DNA of 64,000 nt from Acidobacteriota bacterium. Its GTDB lineage: Bacteria > Acidobacteriota > Terriglobia > Bryobacterales > Bryobacteraceae. The notes below the pieces were generated by a model that worked only from the letters and a program-made list of their open reading frames with translations, was not told the origin of the DNA and made no database searches. The position numbers and the translations under genes were made by a program. Shown piece by piece: positions 9,173 through 18,193 of the stretch (positions are counted from its first letter, which is position 1; each line of letters opens with the position of its first letter). The stretch is from assembly GCA_018268935.1 (NCBI GenBank), contig JAFDVS010000068.1:29048-93047 (forward strand). Direction: 5' to 3'.

Positions 9173-9990
9173 TCGATCTTCATTCCCACACCCACTATTC
9201 CGACGGCGCCTGCGCTCCCGGCGAATTGCTCGAACTCGCCTACCAGCGCGGCCTCGATGCGCTCGCCATCACCGATCACGACAACCTCGCCGGCTATGAC
9301 GCCGCGCTCGCTCTCCCCCGCCCGCCTTCCCTCCGTCTCATCTGCGGCATCGAAATCACCTGCAAACTCGGCCGCAAAGCGCCTCACCTGCTCGGCTATT
9401 TCCTCAAAGGACAACCCGCTCCGGAATTCCGCGAATGGCTCACGGAACGCTATGAACAACGCCGCGATCGCAATCGCCGCCTCGTCGCGCACCTTCAATC
9501 CCTCAACTACGAGATAGCCCTCGAAGAAGTGGAAGCCCTCGGCCGCAGCATGACCGGCCGTCCTCACTTCGCCCGCGTCCTCGTTTCCAAAGGATACTTC
9601 CCCTCCATCGACGAAGCGTTCCAAAAGCTTCTCGGCGAAGATGCCCCCGGCTACGTCGAACACCAGGCGCCTTCTCTTGCCGAAGCCATTCGCCGCGTCA
9701 ACGAATCCGGTGGCGTCTCTTCCCTCGCTCATCCGATTCGTCTCTCGCTCGCGAGTGAGGAGTCGTTCCTTCGCTCTCTCGTGGACGACGGCCTCCGAGC
9801 CCTCGAGGTCTTCCACTCCGATCAGCCCGGCCACCATGCGCAGCACTACTTCGAACTCGCCCGCCGCCTCGATCTCGCCGTCACCGGCGGCTCCGACTTC
9901 CACGGCTCCGTCAAACCCCGCGTCGACCTTGGATGTGCGAACGTAGAAAACTGGGTCCTCGAGGAATTGCAAAAACGCTGGGGGGATTAG
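9169..9990 (+). CDS. PHP-domain phosphoesterase (RNase AM/YciV-like)
   Basis: 273 aa starting at a GTG that overlaps the previous stop. The four PHP motifs are clear: DLHSHTHYSDG at the N-terminus, AITDHDN, GIEITCK, and the late GGSDFHGS, with SLAHPIR between. These give the His/Asp/Glu set for a trinuclear metal centre. Length and motif layout match the bacterial YciV/TrpH group, known to remove phosphate from 3',5'-nucleoside bisphosphates and to trim RNA 5' ends. Substrate is inferred from the family. It has no signal peptide and should be cytosolic. The SGNH gene follows after 3 nt. Confidence 0.88.
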   Translation: MIDLHSHTHYSDGACAPGELLELAYQRGLDALAITDHDNLAGYDAALALPRPPSLRLICGIEITCKLGRKAPHLLGYFLKGQPAPEFREWLTERYEQRRDRNRRLVAHLQSLNYEIALEEVEALGRSMTGRPHFARVLVSKGYFPSIDEAFQKLLGEDAPGYVEHQAPSLAEAIRRVNESGGVSSLAHPIRLSLASEESFLRSLVDDGLRALEVFHSDQPGHHAQHYFELARRLDLAVTGGSDFHGSVKPRVDLGCANVENWVLEELQKRWGD

Positions 9991-9993
9991 CAA

Positions 9994-11022
9994 ATGCAAC
10001 AGGCGCTAGCCATCTTGTTTCTCGGAAATAGCCTCACCTACACCAACGACCTTCCGAAAATATTCACCGCTAGCTCGCCCGTCAAAGTCTACGCCGAGTC
10101 CGTCACCGCCCCCGGCGCCACCCTCCAGATCCTCTACGAACAAACCGATGCCCTGCGCAAACTCCACAGCCGCAAATGGGACTACGTCGTGCTCCAGGAA
10201 CAGGGCTCGCTAGGCATCGCCGCCGTGAACGGCCAGCGCGCCGTCAATCATCCCAACGCCTTCTTCGGCTGGTCCCGCATCTGGGACCACGAAATTCGCG
10301 CCGCTGGCGCCAAAACCGTCTTCTTCCATAACTGGGTGCGCAAACCCAATCCCGAAGATCGTCCCTACGTAGACTACGCATTCTTCGAAATCGCAAAGCA
10401 ACTCAAGGCCACCAATGTCCCCGTTGGCATCGCCTGGGCGCGCATGCCGCAGGACCCGCTCTACGTCCCCGACAACCTCCATCCCACCATCGCCGGCAGT
10501 TACCTCACCGCCTGCGTCTTCACCGAAGCGCTCTTCCGCAAACCCTGCATCAACCCTCCGCAAGGCATGACCGAAGAAGCCGCCCGTCAGATCCGCACCG
10601 TCGCCGCTGCGGCAGTCAAAGACGCAGCCACCATGCAACCTGCCAAGCCCGAGTTCACCGCAGTCACCGAACTTCCCGCCGTCGCCAATCTCAACGTCAA
10701 AGACATCATCGGCGCCTGGACCGGAGAAACCACCTTCTATACCGAACCCGCCAGGCTCACGCTCCACATCACGCCTGACGGGCCCGGCTGCAAAGTCAAT
10801 TACAACGTCGAAGGTCCCCGACTCCGCCTATCGAAAGTCATCGCCACGTGCACTCCGGCGCCCAACGGCGTCCTCATCACAGTCAATCAACTCAGCGGCA
10901 CTGTTGAAATGCACACCTTCCAACTCCGCGACGGCAAGCTAATCGGTCTCAGCCGCCTCGCCCCGTACACCGCCTACTTCCGCCGCGAAGCCACCTGGAC
11001 CCTCGAACGCACCACAAACTAG
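9994..11022 (+). CDS. SGNH/GDSL-type hydrolase
   Basis: 342 aa. Block I is ILFLGNSLTYTNDLP, with Ser in the GNSLT variant of GDS(L). The region VVLQEQGSLG fits an internal oxyanion block, and PDNLHPTIAGSYL carries the Asp-x-x-His of block V. The hydrolase fold therefore spans about residues 5-185. A further 130 residues (LTLHITPDG and following) form a separate beta domain. Relatives are usually exported esterases acting on polysaccharides, yet no signal peptide precedes block I here, so the protein may be cytosolic. The TAG stop shares its last base with a double-hairpin repeat. Confidence 0.8.
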   Translation: MQQALAILFLGNSLTYTNDLPKIFTASSPVKVYAESVTAPGATLQILYEQTDALRKLHSRKWDYVVLQEQGSLGIAAVNGQRAVNHPNAFFGWSRIWDHEIRAAGAKTVFFHNWVRKPNPEDRPYVDYAFFEIAKQLKATNVPVGIAWARMPQDPLYVPDNLHPTIAGSYLTACVFTEALFRKPCINPPQGMTEEAARQIRTVAAAAVKDAATMQPAKPEFTAVTELPAVANLNVKDIIGAWTGETTFYTEPARLTLHITPDGPGCKVNYNVEGPRLRLSKVIATCTPAPNGVLITVNQLSGTVEMHTFQLRDGKLIGLSRLAPYTAYFRREATWTLERTTN

Positions 11023-11071
11023 TGGCGACGGGCCTCCAGGCCGGTCGCAGTTCAGCCTGGGAAGGCTGAAC
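11022..11071 (+). repeat. Double-hairpin dispersed repeat, copy 2
   Basis: A 50 nt copy of the element at 4624. Hairpin 1 is identical to copy 1 (GCGAC/GTCGC outer, GGCCT/AGGCC inner). Hairpin 2 has arms GTTCAGCC/GGCTGAAC with loop TGGGAA. Relative to copy 1, one C-G pair of the stem is replaced by A-T, so pairing is preserved. One extra base separates the two hairpins. It lies between convergent genes (SGNH hydrolase and glpK), where it could serve as a bidirectional terminator. Confidence 0.85.
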
Positions 11072-11077
11072 AACCTC

Positions 11078-12550
11078 CTACCCCCTACACTTCCGCACGG
11101 CCGTCTTCCACCCCTCCCAAAGCGACGCTCGTTCCCCCTCACTCATCTGCGGCTCAAACGCCCGGTCCACCCTCCAAAACCCTTCCAACTCATCCGTCGA
11201 CTTCCACACCCCAACCGCCAACCCCGCCAAATACGCCGCCCCCAAAGCTGTCGTCTCAATATCCGCCGGCCGCACAATCCGCTTCCCCAAAATATCCGCC
11301 TGAAACTGCATCAAAAAGTTATTCGCCGTCGCCCCGCCATCCACGCGCAACTCCATCAACGCCGCCCCACTATCCGCCTCCATCGCCTCAATCATCTCCC
11401 GAGTCTGATACGCAATCGACTCCAGCGTCGCTCGCACAATATGCGCCCGCGTCGCCCCGCGCGTCAACCCCGTAATCGTCCCCCGCGCCGCCGAGTCCCA
11501 ATACGGAGCACCCAACCCCACAAACGCCGGAACAAAATATGTCCCCGCGTTATCCGCCACCGAAGCCGCAATCGCCTCCGATTCCCCCGCCGACGTAATC
11601 AGCCCCAGCGAATCCCGCAGCCACTGCACCGCCGCCCCCGCAATGAAAATCGCTCCTTCTACCGCGAACTGCGGCCCGTCGATCTGCGCCGCCCGCGTCG
11701 CCAGCAGCTTGTTCTTCGACACCGGCCTCACCCCGCCCGTATGCATCAGCCCAAAACATCCCGTGCCATAAGTGTTTTTCGACAATCCCGCCCGGAAACA
11801 AGCCTGCCCAAACAGCGCCGCTTGCTGATCCCCGGCAATCCCCGCCACCGGCACCGCGGCCCCCAGATGCTCCGCCCCAGTCGAAGCCACCACGCCACTC
11901 GAAGGCACAATCCGAGGCAGCATCGAACGCGGCACATCGAACACCCGCAGCAGATCCTCGTCCCAATCCCCCGTCTCAATATTCATCAGCATCGTGCGCG
12001 ACGCGTTCGAAGCGTCCGTCACGTGCTCCGCCCCATTGGTCAGCTTCCACACCAGCCACGTATCCACGTTCCCAAACAGCAAATCCCCCGCCGCCGCTTT
12101 CTCCCGCGCTCCAGCCACATTCTCCAAAATCCACCGGATTTTGCTTGCCGAAAAATACGCGTCCACAATCAGCCCGGTCTTCGCCGTGATCATCGCCCCA
12201 TGCGTCGCCGCAAGCCCAGTGCAGAAATCCGCCGTCCGCCGGCATTGCCACACAATCGCCGGAGCAATCGGTTTCCCCGTCGCCTTCTCCCACACAATCG
12301 TTGTCTCGCGCTGATTCGTAATCCCGATGGCCGCCACTGCGGAAGCGGCAACTCCACTCCGGTCCAGCACTGCCCGTGCCGACTCCATCTGTGCCATCCA
12401 GATTTGCATCGCATCCTGCTCCACCCACCCCGGCTGCGGATACAGGCATTCTATCGGCCGCGACTCCATCGCCAGGCTCTCGCCGCGCTCGTTGTAGAGC
12501 ACCGTCCGGGCGCTCGTCGTTCCTTCATCGAGTGAAATCAGGTAGGGCAC
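11078..12550 (-). CDS. glpK: Glycerol kinase
   Basis: 490 aa FGGY-family kinase of normal length. The N-terminal phosphate loop is LDEGTTSAR (most glycerol kinases have LDQGTTSSR). GITNQRETT, WQCRRTADFC, WLVWKLTNG and the C-terminal LRVDGGATANNFLMQFQAD are all typical. It phosphorylates glycerol to sn-glycerol 3-phosphate. No facilitator (glpF) or glycerol-3-phosphate dehydrogenase is adjacent. It is transcribed away from the gene at 12583, with 32 bp between the starts. Confidence 0.95.
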   Translation of the reverse strand: MPYLISLDEGTTSARTVLYNERGESLAMESRPIECLYPQPGWVEQDAMQIWMAQMESARAVLDRSGVAASAVAAIGITNQRETTIVWEKATGKPIAPAIVWQCRRTADFCTGLAATHGAMITAKTGLIVDAYFSASKIRWILENVAGAREKAAAGDLLFGNVDTWLVWKLTNGAEHVTDASNASRTMLMNIETGDWDEDLLRVFDVPRSMLPRIVPSSGVVASTGAEHLGAAVPVAGIAGDQQAALFGQACFRAGLSKNTYGTGCFGLMHTGGVRPVSKNKLLATRAAQIDGPQFAVEGAIFIAGAAVQWLRDSLGLITSAGESEAIAASVADNAGTYFVPAFVGLGAPYWDSAARGTITGLTRGATRAHIVRATLESIAYQTREMIEAMEADSGAALMELRVDGGATANNFLMQFQADILGKRIVRPADIETTALGAAYLAGLAVGVWKSTDELEGFWRVDRAFEPQMSEGERASLWEGWKTAVRKCRG

Positions 12551-12582
12551 TTTGGCATCCTAACACGATAAGATAGAGACTT

Positions 12583-13014
12583 ATGTTCTTTCGCCGGGAA
12601 AAACCCCACGTCCCTACGTTCACTGAATTGATGGACTCTCTGCGCAAGCAGGGCTTCACCGTCCAGCCCGAACAGGGCGGCGGAATGCGCGTCAGCAAGG
12701 GCCTCTGCGCCGCTGTCGTGAAGGAAGGCGCCCAGCGGCCTGCCGTCAATAAAGCAGGCATCCTGCTCGGCGAAGAGATCGGCCAACTCTGCGATGGCGG
12801 CTTCCAGAAATTCTGGCTCGCCCCCAGTGGCCGCCGTGCCCCTGCCGCCGCCGATCACCTCCGCGCCTTGCACAACTTCGAAGAGGATCTGAAGGAAGGC
12901 CTCGGCCTCATCAGCCTCTACAACGAATCGCTCGGCTCCATCAACGAACTCCACCTCTACGATCGCGTCAAAGATCGCGATAAAGGCGTGGCCAAACGCC
13001 CCTGGGAGCGCTGA
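12583..13014 (+). CDS. Conserved protein of unknown function
   Basis: 143 aa, soluble, no signal peptide. It starts MFFRREKPHVPTFTELMDSL, has a mixed alpha/beta centre (GGGMRVSKGLCAAVVKEG) and a helical C-terminal half containing LRALHNFEEDLKEGLGLISLYNES. There is no metal, nucleotide or DNA-binding motif that I recognise. It sits just upstream of a sulfatase gene with only 5 nt between, so it may be co-transcribed with it. Function unknown. Confidence 0.75.
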   Translation: MFFRREKPHVPTFTELMDSLRKQGFTVQPEQGGGMRVSKGLCAAVVKEGAQRPAVNKAGILLGEEIGQLCDGGFQKFWLAPSGRRAPAAADHLRALHNFEEDLKEGLGLISLYNESLGSINELHLYDRVKDRDKGVAKRPWER

Positions 13015-13019
13015 CGAAC

Positions 13020-14819
13020 ATGCAGTCGCGGCGCGCGTTCCTGGCTCAATCCGCCTCTCTGCTCGCCGCGCAATCCACACCGCGGCCGAACATCCTCTGG
13101 ATCTCGTGCGAAGATTCCAGCCCGCAACTCGGCTGCTACGGCGATCCGCTCGCCATCACCCCCAACCTCGATAAACTCGCCACCCAAGGCGTCCGCTACA
13201 CCAACGCGCATTCCATCATCGGAGTCTGCGCTCCTAGCCGTTCCGGCATCATCACCGGCGTCTATCCCACCTCCCTCGGCACGCTCCACATGCGTTGCGA
13301 CGCCAAAGTCCCCAACGAAATTCGCTGCTTCCCTGAGTTCCTCCGCAACGCTGGCTACTACTGCACCAACAACGTCAAAACGGATTACAATTTCCAGCAC
13401 CCAAAATCCGCTTGGGACGAAGTGAGCCGCAAAGCGCACTGGAAGAACCGCCCGGCAGGCAAACCGTTCTTCGCCGTCTTCAACAACACCGTCACCCACG
13501 AAAGCCATCTGCCTCTCCGCGGGAACGATCACATCGAAGACACACCCCGCGTCAAACCCAACGAGCGCCGCGATCCATCGAAGGTCGCCGTCCCGCCCTA
13601 CTACCCCGATACTCCCGAAGTCCGCCGCGATCTCGCCAACGTCCACGACGTCATCACGCAGATGGACTACGATTCCGGCGACCTCCTCAAGGAACTCGAA
13701 GACGCCGGCCTCGCCGAAGATACCATCGTCTTCTTCTGGTCCGATCACGGCGTCGGCCTCCCACGCGCCAAGCGTTGGCTCTACGGCTCCAGCACGCGCG
13801 TCCCATTGATCGTCCGCATTCCCGCGAAGTTCCGCCAAGCAGGGCAGGGAACTCCCGGCGCCACCAGCGACGAACTCGTCAGCCTCATCGACCTCGGTCC
13901 CACCGTCCTCAACCTCGCCGGCGTCCCCATCCCTTCCTATATCCAGTCCCGAGCATTCCTCGGCCCCAATCTCACCCCCAAACGCAAATTCCTCTACGGC
14001 GCCCGAGACCGCATGGACGAACGCTACGACATGGTTCGCATGGTCTTCGATGGCCGCTACCGCTACATCCGCAACTTCGATCACGATCGCCCCCACTACC
14101 AGCACATGAACACGCCCGAAAAGGGGCCCACCATGATCGAACTGCGCCGTCTCCATAAGGAAGGCAAACTAACCAACGAAGCGGATCGCTACTTCCAACC
14201 GAAGCCCGTCGAAGAACTCTACGACTCCACCGCCGACAAACACGAGGTCAACAACCTCGCCACCAAACCCGAACACCAAGTCCGCCTCGAAGCTATGCGC
14301 AAAGAGCTATTCGCCTGGATGCGCCGGATCCGCGACATCGGCTTCATTCCCGAGCCCGAGATCATGCGCATGGAAGCGCAATACGGCAATCGCATGGCAA
14401 TCCTCCGCGCTCCCGAAAACGCGAAGCTTCTCGACGATCTCATTGCCCTCGAAACCGCTTCGCAGACCGATCTCCGCAAAGCCCTGAAGAGCACCCACGT
14501 CGCCGTCCGGGCCCGCGCCGCCCTCAAGATCAAAGGCGGCGGCCCCGAAATGGAATCCGGACTCACCGACGAATCCGCCACCGTCCGCATCGCAGCCGCG
14601 AAAACATTGGTGCGCATTCCTGTTTTAATCAAGGAACTCACCCACTCCGATCCCTGGACCCGTCTCGCCGCCGCCCAAGCCCTCGACGAACTCGGCGGCA
14701 ATGCCCGCCCCGCCCTCGACGCCCTCCGCGCCGCACGCAAAGACGAGAACCGCTACGTCGCCCGCGTCGCCAATCACGCTGTCAACCAACTCACCAATTC
14801 CAACAACGACGTCGCTTAA
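13020..14819 (+). CDS. Exported formylglycine sulfatase with C-terminal HEAT repeats
   Basis: 599 aa. A Tat-like start MQSRRAFLAQSASLLAA is followed by the sulfatase core: NILWISCEDSSP with metal-binding acids, the modification site CAPSRSG (Cys70, converted to formylglycine), and FFWSDHGVGLPRAKRW. It resembles N-sulfoglucosamine sulfohydrolase-type enzymes. After about residue 485 the chain changes to Ala/Arg-rich repeats (VRARAALKIKG, VRIAAAKTLVRI, TRLAAAQALDELG) that read as HEAT repeats, probably for protein binding. It should remove sulfate from sulfated glycans outside the cytoplasm. No maturase gene is in the window. Confidence 0.88.
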   Translation: MQSRRAFLAQSASLLAAQSTPRPNILWISCEDSSPQLGCYGDPLAITPNLDKLATQGVRYTNAHSIIGVCAPSRSGIITGVYPTSLGTLHMRCDAKVPNEIRCFPEFLRNAGYYCTNNVKTDYNFQHPKSAWDEVSRKAHWKNRPAGKPFFAVFNNTVTHESHLPLRGNDHIEDTPRVKPNERRDPSKVAVPPYYPDTPEVRRDLANVHDVITQMDYDSGDLLKELEDAGLAEDTIVFFWSDHGVGLPRAKRWLYGSSTRVPLIVRIPAKFRQAGQGTPGATSDELVSLIDLGPTVLNLAGVPIPSYIQSRAFLGPNLTPKRKFLYGARDRMDERYDMVRMVFDGRYRYIRNFDHDRPHYQHMNTPEKGPTMIELRRLHKEGKLTNEADRYFQPKPVEELYDSTADKHEVNNLATKPEHQVRLEAMRKELFAWMRRIRDIGFIPEPEIMRMEAQYGNRMAILRAPENAKLLDDLIALETASQTDLRKALKSTHVAVRARAALKIKGGGPEMESGLTDESATVRIAAAKTLVRIPVLIKELTHSDPWTRLAAAQALDELGGNARPALDALRAARKDENRYVARVANHAVNQLTNSNNDVA

Positions 14820-14830
14820 TCCTCACCTCC

Positions 14831-14860
14831 CATCTGTGCGAATCTGTGTGAATCTGTGGC
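14831..14860 (+). repeat. Three tandem 10-mers of the ATCTGTG type
   Basis: Three consecutive decamers, CATCTGTGCG, AATCTGTGTG and AATCTGTGGC, share the core ATCTGTG with an exact 10 bp period. They lie in the 105 bp gap between the sulfatase stop and the TIM-barrel isomerase start. A 10 bp period places the motif on one face of the helix, which could suit protein binding. I recall similar ATCTGTG runs between genes in unrelated bacteria, but cannot verify this here. Confidence 0.6.
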
Positions 14861-14924
14861 CCCAAAACGCCATGCTCCGTGCTTTCCACTCCTCCTCCCA
14901 CCCGCTGTAGTAACCTTGTCTTTT

Positions 14925-15974
14925 ATGTCACAGATCAAAGGCCCCGCCATTTTCCTAGCCCAATTCATGGGCGACGAAGCCCCGTACAACTCCTTGCCGT
15001 CGATCACCGCCTGGGTGAAGTCGCTCGGTTACAAAGGCGTCCAGCTTCCCTCCTGGGATGGCCGCATCATGGATCTCAAGAAAGCCGCCGAGTCCAAAAC
15101 CTACTGCGACGAGCTTAAAGGTCAGACCAACGGCCTCGTCGTCACCGAACTCGCCTCCCACCTCCAGGGACAACTCGTTGCCTCCCACCCCACTTACGAC
15201 GAACTCTTCGATGTCTTTGCCGCCGACGAAGTGAAGGGCAACGTCAAAGCCCGCACCGAATGGGCCACCGCCCAAATGCACCTCGTCATCAAAGCCTCCG
15301 CCAACATGGGCCTCACCGTCACGCCCTCCTTCAGCGGAGCCCTCCTCTGGCCCTACATCTACCCCTGGCCCCAGCGCCCCGCCGGCTTCGCCGAAGAAGG
15401 TTTCAAGGAACTCGCCCGCCGCTGGAAGCCCATCCTCGATGCCGCCGACCAACACGGCATCGACATCGCCTACGAACTCCACCCCGGCGAAGATCTCTAC
15501 GACGGCGCCACCTTTGAGCGCTTCCTCGAAGCCACCGGCAATCACCCCCGCGTCGCCATTAATTACGATCCCTCCCATTTCATCCTGCAGTGCCTCGATT
15601 ACGTCGGATTCATCGATGAATACGGCTCTCATATCAAAGCATTCCACGTAAAGGACGCTGAATTCCGTCCCTCCGCCAAAGCCGGTGTCTACGGCGGTTA
15701 CCTCGATTGGAAAGCCCGCCCCGGCCGCTTCCGCAGCCTCGGCGATGGCCAGGTCGATTTCAAACAGGTCTTCACTCGCCTCACCGCCGCAGGCTACTCC
15801 TCCTGGGCCGTTCTCGAATGGGAATGCTGCTACAAAGACAGCGTCCAGGGCGCAGCCGAAGGAGCCCCCTTCATCGCCTCGCACCTTATCGATGTCCCCA
15901 AGAAAGCCTTCGACGATTTCGCCGGAGCCGCCACCGATGCCGCTCGTAACCGCCGCATCCTCGGCCTCGACTAA
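14925..15974 (+). CDS. Sugar phosphate isomerase/epimerase (TIM barrel)
   Basis: 349 aa from the ATG at 14925; translation from further upstream would read through the tandem-repeat intergenic region, so I reject longer starts. It starts MSQIKGPAIFLAQFMGDEAPY with no signal peptide. Metal and substrate residues of the xylose-isomerase-like barrel are visible in IAYELHPGEDLYDG (Glu), INYDPSHFILQ (Asp-x-x-His), KAFHVKDAEF (His, Asp) and AVLEWECCY (Glu). Size and motifs resemble YcjR-like epimerases acting on oxidised sugars. It is cytosolic, unlike the exported relative at the left edge. The next gene starts at TTG directly after the stop. Confidence 0.88.
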   Translation: MSQIKGPAIFLAQFMGDEAPYNSLPSITAWVKSLGYKGVQLPSWDGRIMDLKKAAESKTYCDELKGQTNGLVVTELASHLQGQLVASHPTYDELFDVFAADEVKGNVKARTEWATAQMHLVIKASANMGLTVTPSFSGALLWPYIYPWPQRPAGFAEEGFKELARRWKPILDAADQHGIDIAYELHPGEDLYDGATFERFLEATGNHPRVAINYDPSHFILQCLDYVGFIDEYGSHIKAFHVKDAEFRPSAKAGVYGGYLDWKARPGRFRSLGDGQVDFKQVFTRLTAAGYSSWAVLEWECCYKDSVQGAAEGAPFIASHLIDVPKKAFDDFAGAATDAARNRRILGLD

Positions 15975-16493
15975 TTGCCGTCACTGATCCAAATCGAACC
16001 AGCCGATCGCCGCCTTCTCGCGAGCATCGCTTCCACCATGGAAGAAGCCGCACAGAAGAGCGGCGATTGGCTTGTTTGCCGCCCCGGCTGCAACCAATGC
16101 TGCCTCGGCCCGTTCGATATCACTCCACTCGACGCCCATCGCCTCCGCCAGGGCTTGGCCCAACTCGCCACCCCCACAGCCGCCGCAATCCACGCCCGCG
16201 TCGAAGCATACATCCCCCACGAAGACGCACCCTGTCCCGCCCTCAATCCACACTCCGGCCTCTGCGATCTCTACGAATTCCGCCCCATCACCTGCCGTGT
16301 CTTCGGCCCCGTCACCCACACCGAGGACGGCCTCGCCGCCTGCGAACTCTGCTACACCACCGCATCCGAACAGCAAATGGCCGCCTGCGCCGTCCACATC
16401 GATCCCGATGGCCTCGAAGCCGCAATTCTCAGTCAACTCGACGACGACGCACCCACCACCGTGGCCGAAGCCCTCAAGCCACTGTGCTCTTGA
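15975..16493 (+). CDS. YkgJ-family cysteine-cluster protein
   Basis: 172 aa starting from TTG immediately after the previous stop. The Cys pattern CRPGCNQCCLGPF, then APCPALNPHSGLCDLYEFRPITCRVFG, is the zinc- or iron-sulfur-type cluster signature of the YkgJ/CxxCxxCC family. Later Cys residues occur in ACELCYTT. Function is not established for most members; the cluster may bind Zn or Fe-S. The 3' end overlaps the convergent FAH-fold gene by 20 nt. Confidence 0.82.
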   Translation: MPSLIQIEPADRRLLASIASTMEEAAQKSGDWLVCRPGCNQCCLGPFDITPLDAHRLRQGLAQLATPTAAAIHARVEAYIPHEDAPCPALNPHSGLCDLYEFRPITCRVFGPVTHTEDGLAACELCYTTASEQQMAACAVHIDPDGLEAAILSQLDDDAPTTVAEALKPLCS

Positions 16494-17301
16494 GAATCCC
16501 AATCCCTTCGATCTCCACTTCCACCACATCCCCCGGCGACATCTTCTGTGTTGACCCCGGAGTCCCTGTATAAATTACATCGCCCGGTTCCAAGGTTACA
16601 TACTGGCTCACGTAACTCACTATCGTCGGGCAATCAAACAGCAGGTCAGACGTCAGTTGCTTCTGCACGCTCTTCCCGTTCAGCCGCGTCTCCAATTGCA
16701 GCTTCCCGTAATTCAGCCCCTTCACTATCGCCGGACCCATCGGCCCAAATGTATCCGCGCCCTTCGCCCGCCACCATTGCAAATCCTTCTGCGCCCCGTT
16801 CTGCCAGTCGCGCTCGCTCACATCGTTGCCGCACGTCACGCCGAAAATCCCCGCCGTCGCTTCGTCTTTAGACACCCGCGACAGCCGCTTCCCGATCACC
16901 ACCACCAACTCCCCTTCATAATGAACATTCTTCGCGTCGCGAGGAATGCGAATCGGATCCGCGGGATTCTGCAAACACGTAATCGGTTTGTAGAAAATCT
17001 CCGGCTGCGCAGGAGGCGTCCGGTTGCCCAAATGGCTCTTGTAATTCAACCCCACCGCCAGCACCTTCGACGGAGTAATCGGATACAGCAGCTTCACCTC
17101 CGACAGCTTCAGCTTCTTCGAGGTGACCTTAAACGCACCCAGCATGTCCCCTTGAATGACACGCAGTTCTTCACCTTCCTGCACGGCGTGCGCCGTCTGT
17201 CCACGATGAGAAAAGCGTACAAAACGCGTAACACCGGCAGTCTGGGCCGGGGCGGAAGCAAGAGAGGCGAGCATGGCGGCTTGAAAGTTCCTTCGATTCA
17301 C
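16474..17301 (-). CDS. Fumarylacetoacetate hydrolase-family enzyme with N-terminal export signal
   Basis: 275 aa from a GTG. The catalytic domain is a standard FAH fold: VLAVGLNYKSHLG, metal ligands in HYEGELVVVIGK (Glu, Glu) and CGNDVSERDWQ (Asp), then DTFGPMGPAI and IYTGTPGSTQKM. Members hydrolyse or decarboxylate beta-diketo acids in aromatic catabolism, and are normally cytosolic. Here MNRRNFQAAMLASLASAPAQTAG precedes the domain and looks like a Tat-type signal, so the enzyme may act outside the cytoplasm. The substrate is unknown. The gene is convergent with the YkgJ gene and stands alone. Confidence 0.88.
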   Translation of the reverse strand: MNRRNFQAAMLASLASAPAQTAGVTRFVRFSHRGQTAHAVQEGEELRVIQGDMLGAFKVTSKKLKLSEVKLLYPITPSKVLAVGLNYKSHLGNRTPPAQPEIFYKPITCLQNPADPIRIPRDAKNVHYEGELVVVIGKRLSRVSKDEATAGIFGVTCGNDVSERDWQNGAQKDLQWWRAKGADTFGPMGPAIVKGLNYGKLQLETRLNGKSVQKQLTSDLLFDCPTIVSYVSQYVTLEPGDVIYTGTPGSTQKMSPGDVVEVEIEGIGILKSTVA

Positions 17302-17323
17302 CTCTCAAGAATACACGAATCCG

Positions 17324-18193
17324 TCACACGCTGATCACCGGGCACGGCGACTGCCGGATGATCCCGTAAGAGTGCGCCCGTATGCGCCCAAATACCCCCG
17401 CGCTCGATCCGCGCCCAATCACCAGCAGATCGTCGCCATTCTTCCTCGCCATGTCGCACACATGCCCCACCGCGTCGCCGGCTTCCATCTCCACCGGCGC
17501 CTTCATCCCCACCTTTTGCATCAATTCTTCCAGCCGCCCCATCGCTTCTTCGGCGAACCGCTCCCTCCAGTTCGGAACAAAGTATTCGCCGCTCATTCCT
17601 TCCACACTGGGCGTGACGTGGTAGATCTTCAACTCCGCCTCGCACTTCTGCGCAAAGCACGATGCCCAACGCATCACCTTCTCACTCACCGGGCTCAGGT
17701 CAATCGCCACTGCTACCTTCGCAATCCGAATCCCCGTCTCAGGCACATCTTCCAAATGCACCCCGGTGAATACCGGGCAATCCGCGTCATGCAACACCTT
17801 CGCCGTCACCGATCCCAACATGAACCGCCGGAACCCCCCGTAGCCATGCGTCGGCATCACCACAAGGTTCATCTTATGATCGTGCGCGTATGCCACCAGC
17901 CGCCGCGCCGGGTCTCCTTCCAACAACACCCGGTTCAGCTTGTAGTGCTTCAGTTCGTCATCCAGAAAGTACTCCAGATCCTTTCGCGCCTGGTCTTCTC
18001 GAGCCTTCGTGTACTCCTGGAATATCCCTCCGCCCAGGTCTGCCATGCTGTATTCCATGTGCGGCGGTGGTAACACATGCACCAGGGTTACGTTCAACTG
18101 GAAGTTGGCGTGCAAAGCGTCCAACAAACGGGCCGCTCCGCGGCATCGGCTGGAAAAATCCACCGGGAACAGTACGTTCTCTAGCTGGAACAT
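17324..18193 (-). CDS. Tandem universal stress protein
   Basis: 289 aa from the ATG at 18193, chosen for the strong AAAGGAGG 7-8 nt upstream; longer in-frame starts have no such site. Two UspA domains follow each other: residues 1-145 (MFQLENVLFPVDFSS to VVMPTHGYGGFRRFMLGS) and 150-289 (VAVAIDLSPVSEKVM to VIGRGSSAGVFGR). The first has the G-x2-G-x9-G(S/T) nucleotide-binding pattern. Such proteins bind ATP and act in stress resistance through unknown partners. It is divergent from the sigma-54 activator at 18350, which could control it. Confidence 0.9.
   Translation of the reverse strand: MFQLENVLFPVDFSSRCRGAARLLDALHANFQLNVTLVHVLPPPHMEYSMADLGGGIFQEYTKAREDQARKDLEYFLDDELKHYKLNRVLLEGDPARRLVAYAHDHKMNLVVMPTHGYGGFRRFMLGSVTAKVLHDADCPVFTGVHLEDVPETGIRIAKVAVAIDLSPVSEKVMRWASCFAQKCEAELKIYHVTPSVEGMSGEYFVPNWRERFAEEAMGRLEELMQKVGMKAPVEMEAGDAVGHVCDMARKNGDDLLVIGRGSSAGVFGRIRAHSYGIIRQSPCPVISV

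Noticed and set aside
14831..14860. Tandem decamers as a CRISPR
   Set aside because: Units are only 10 bp with no spacers and no cas genes.
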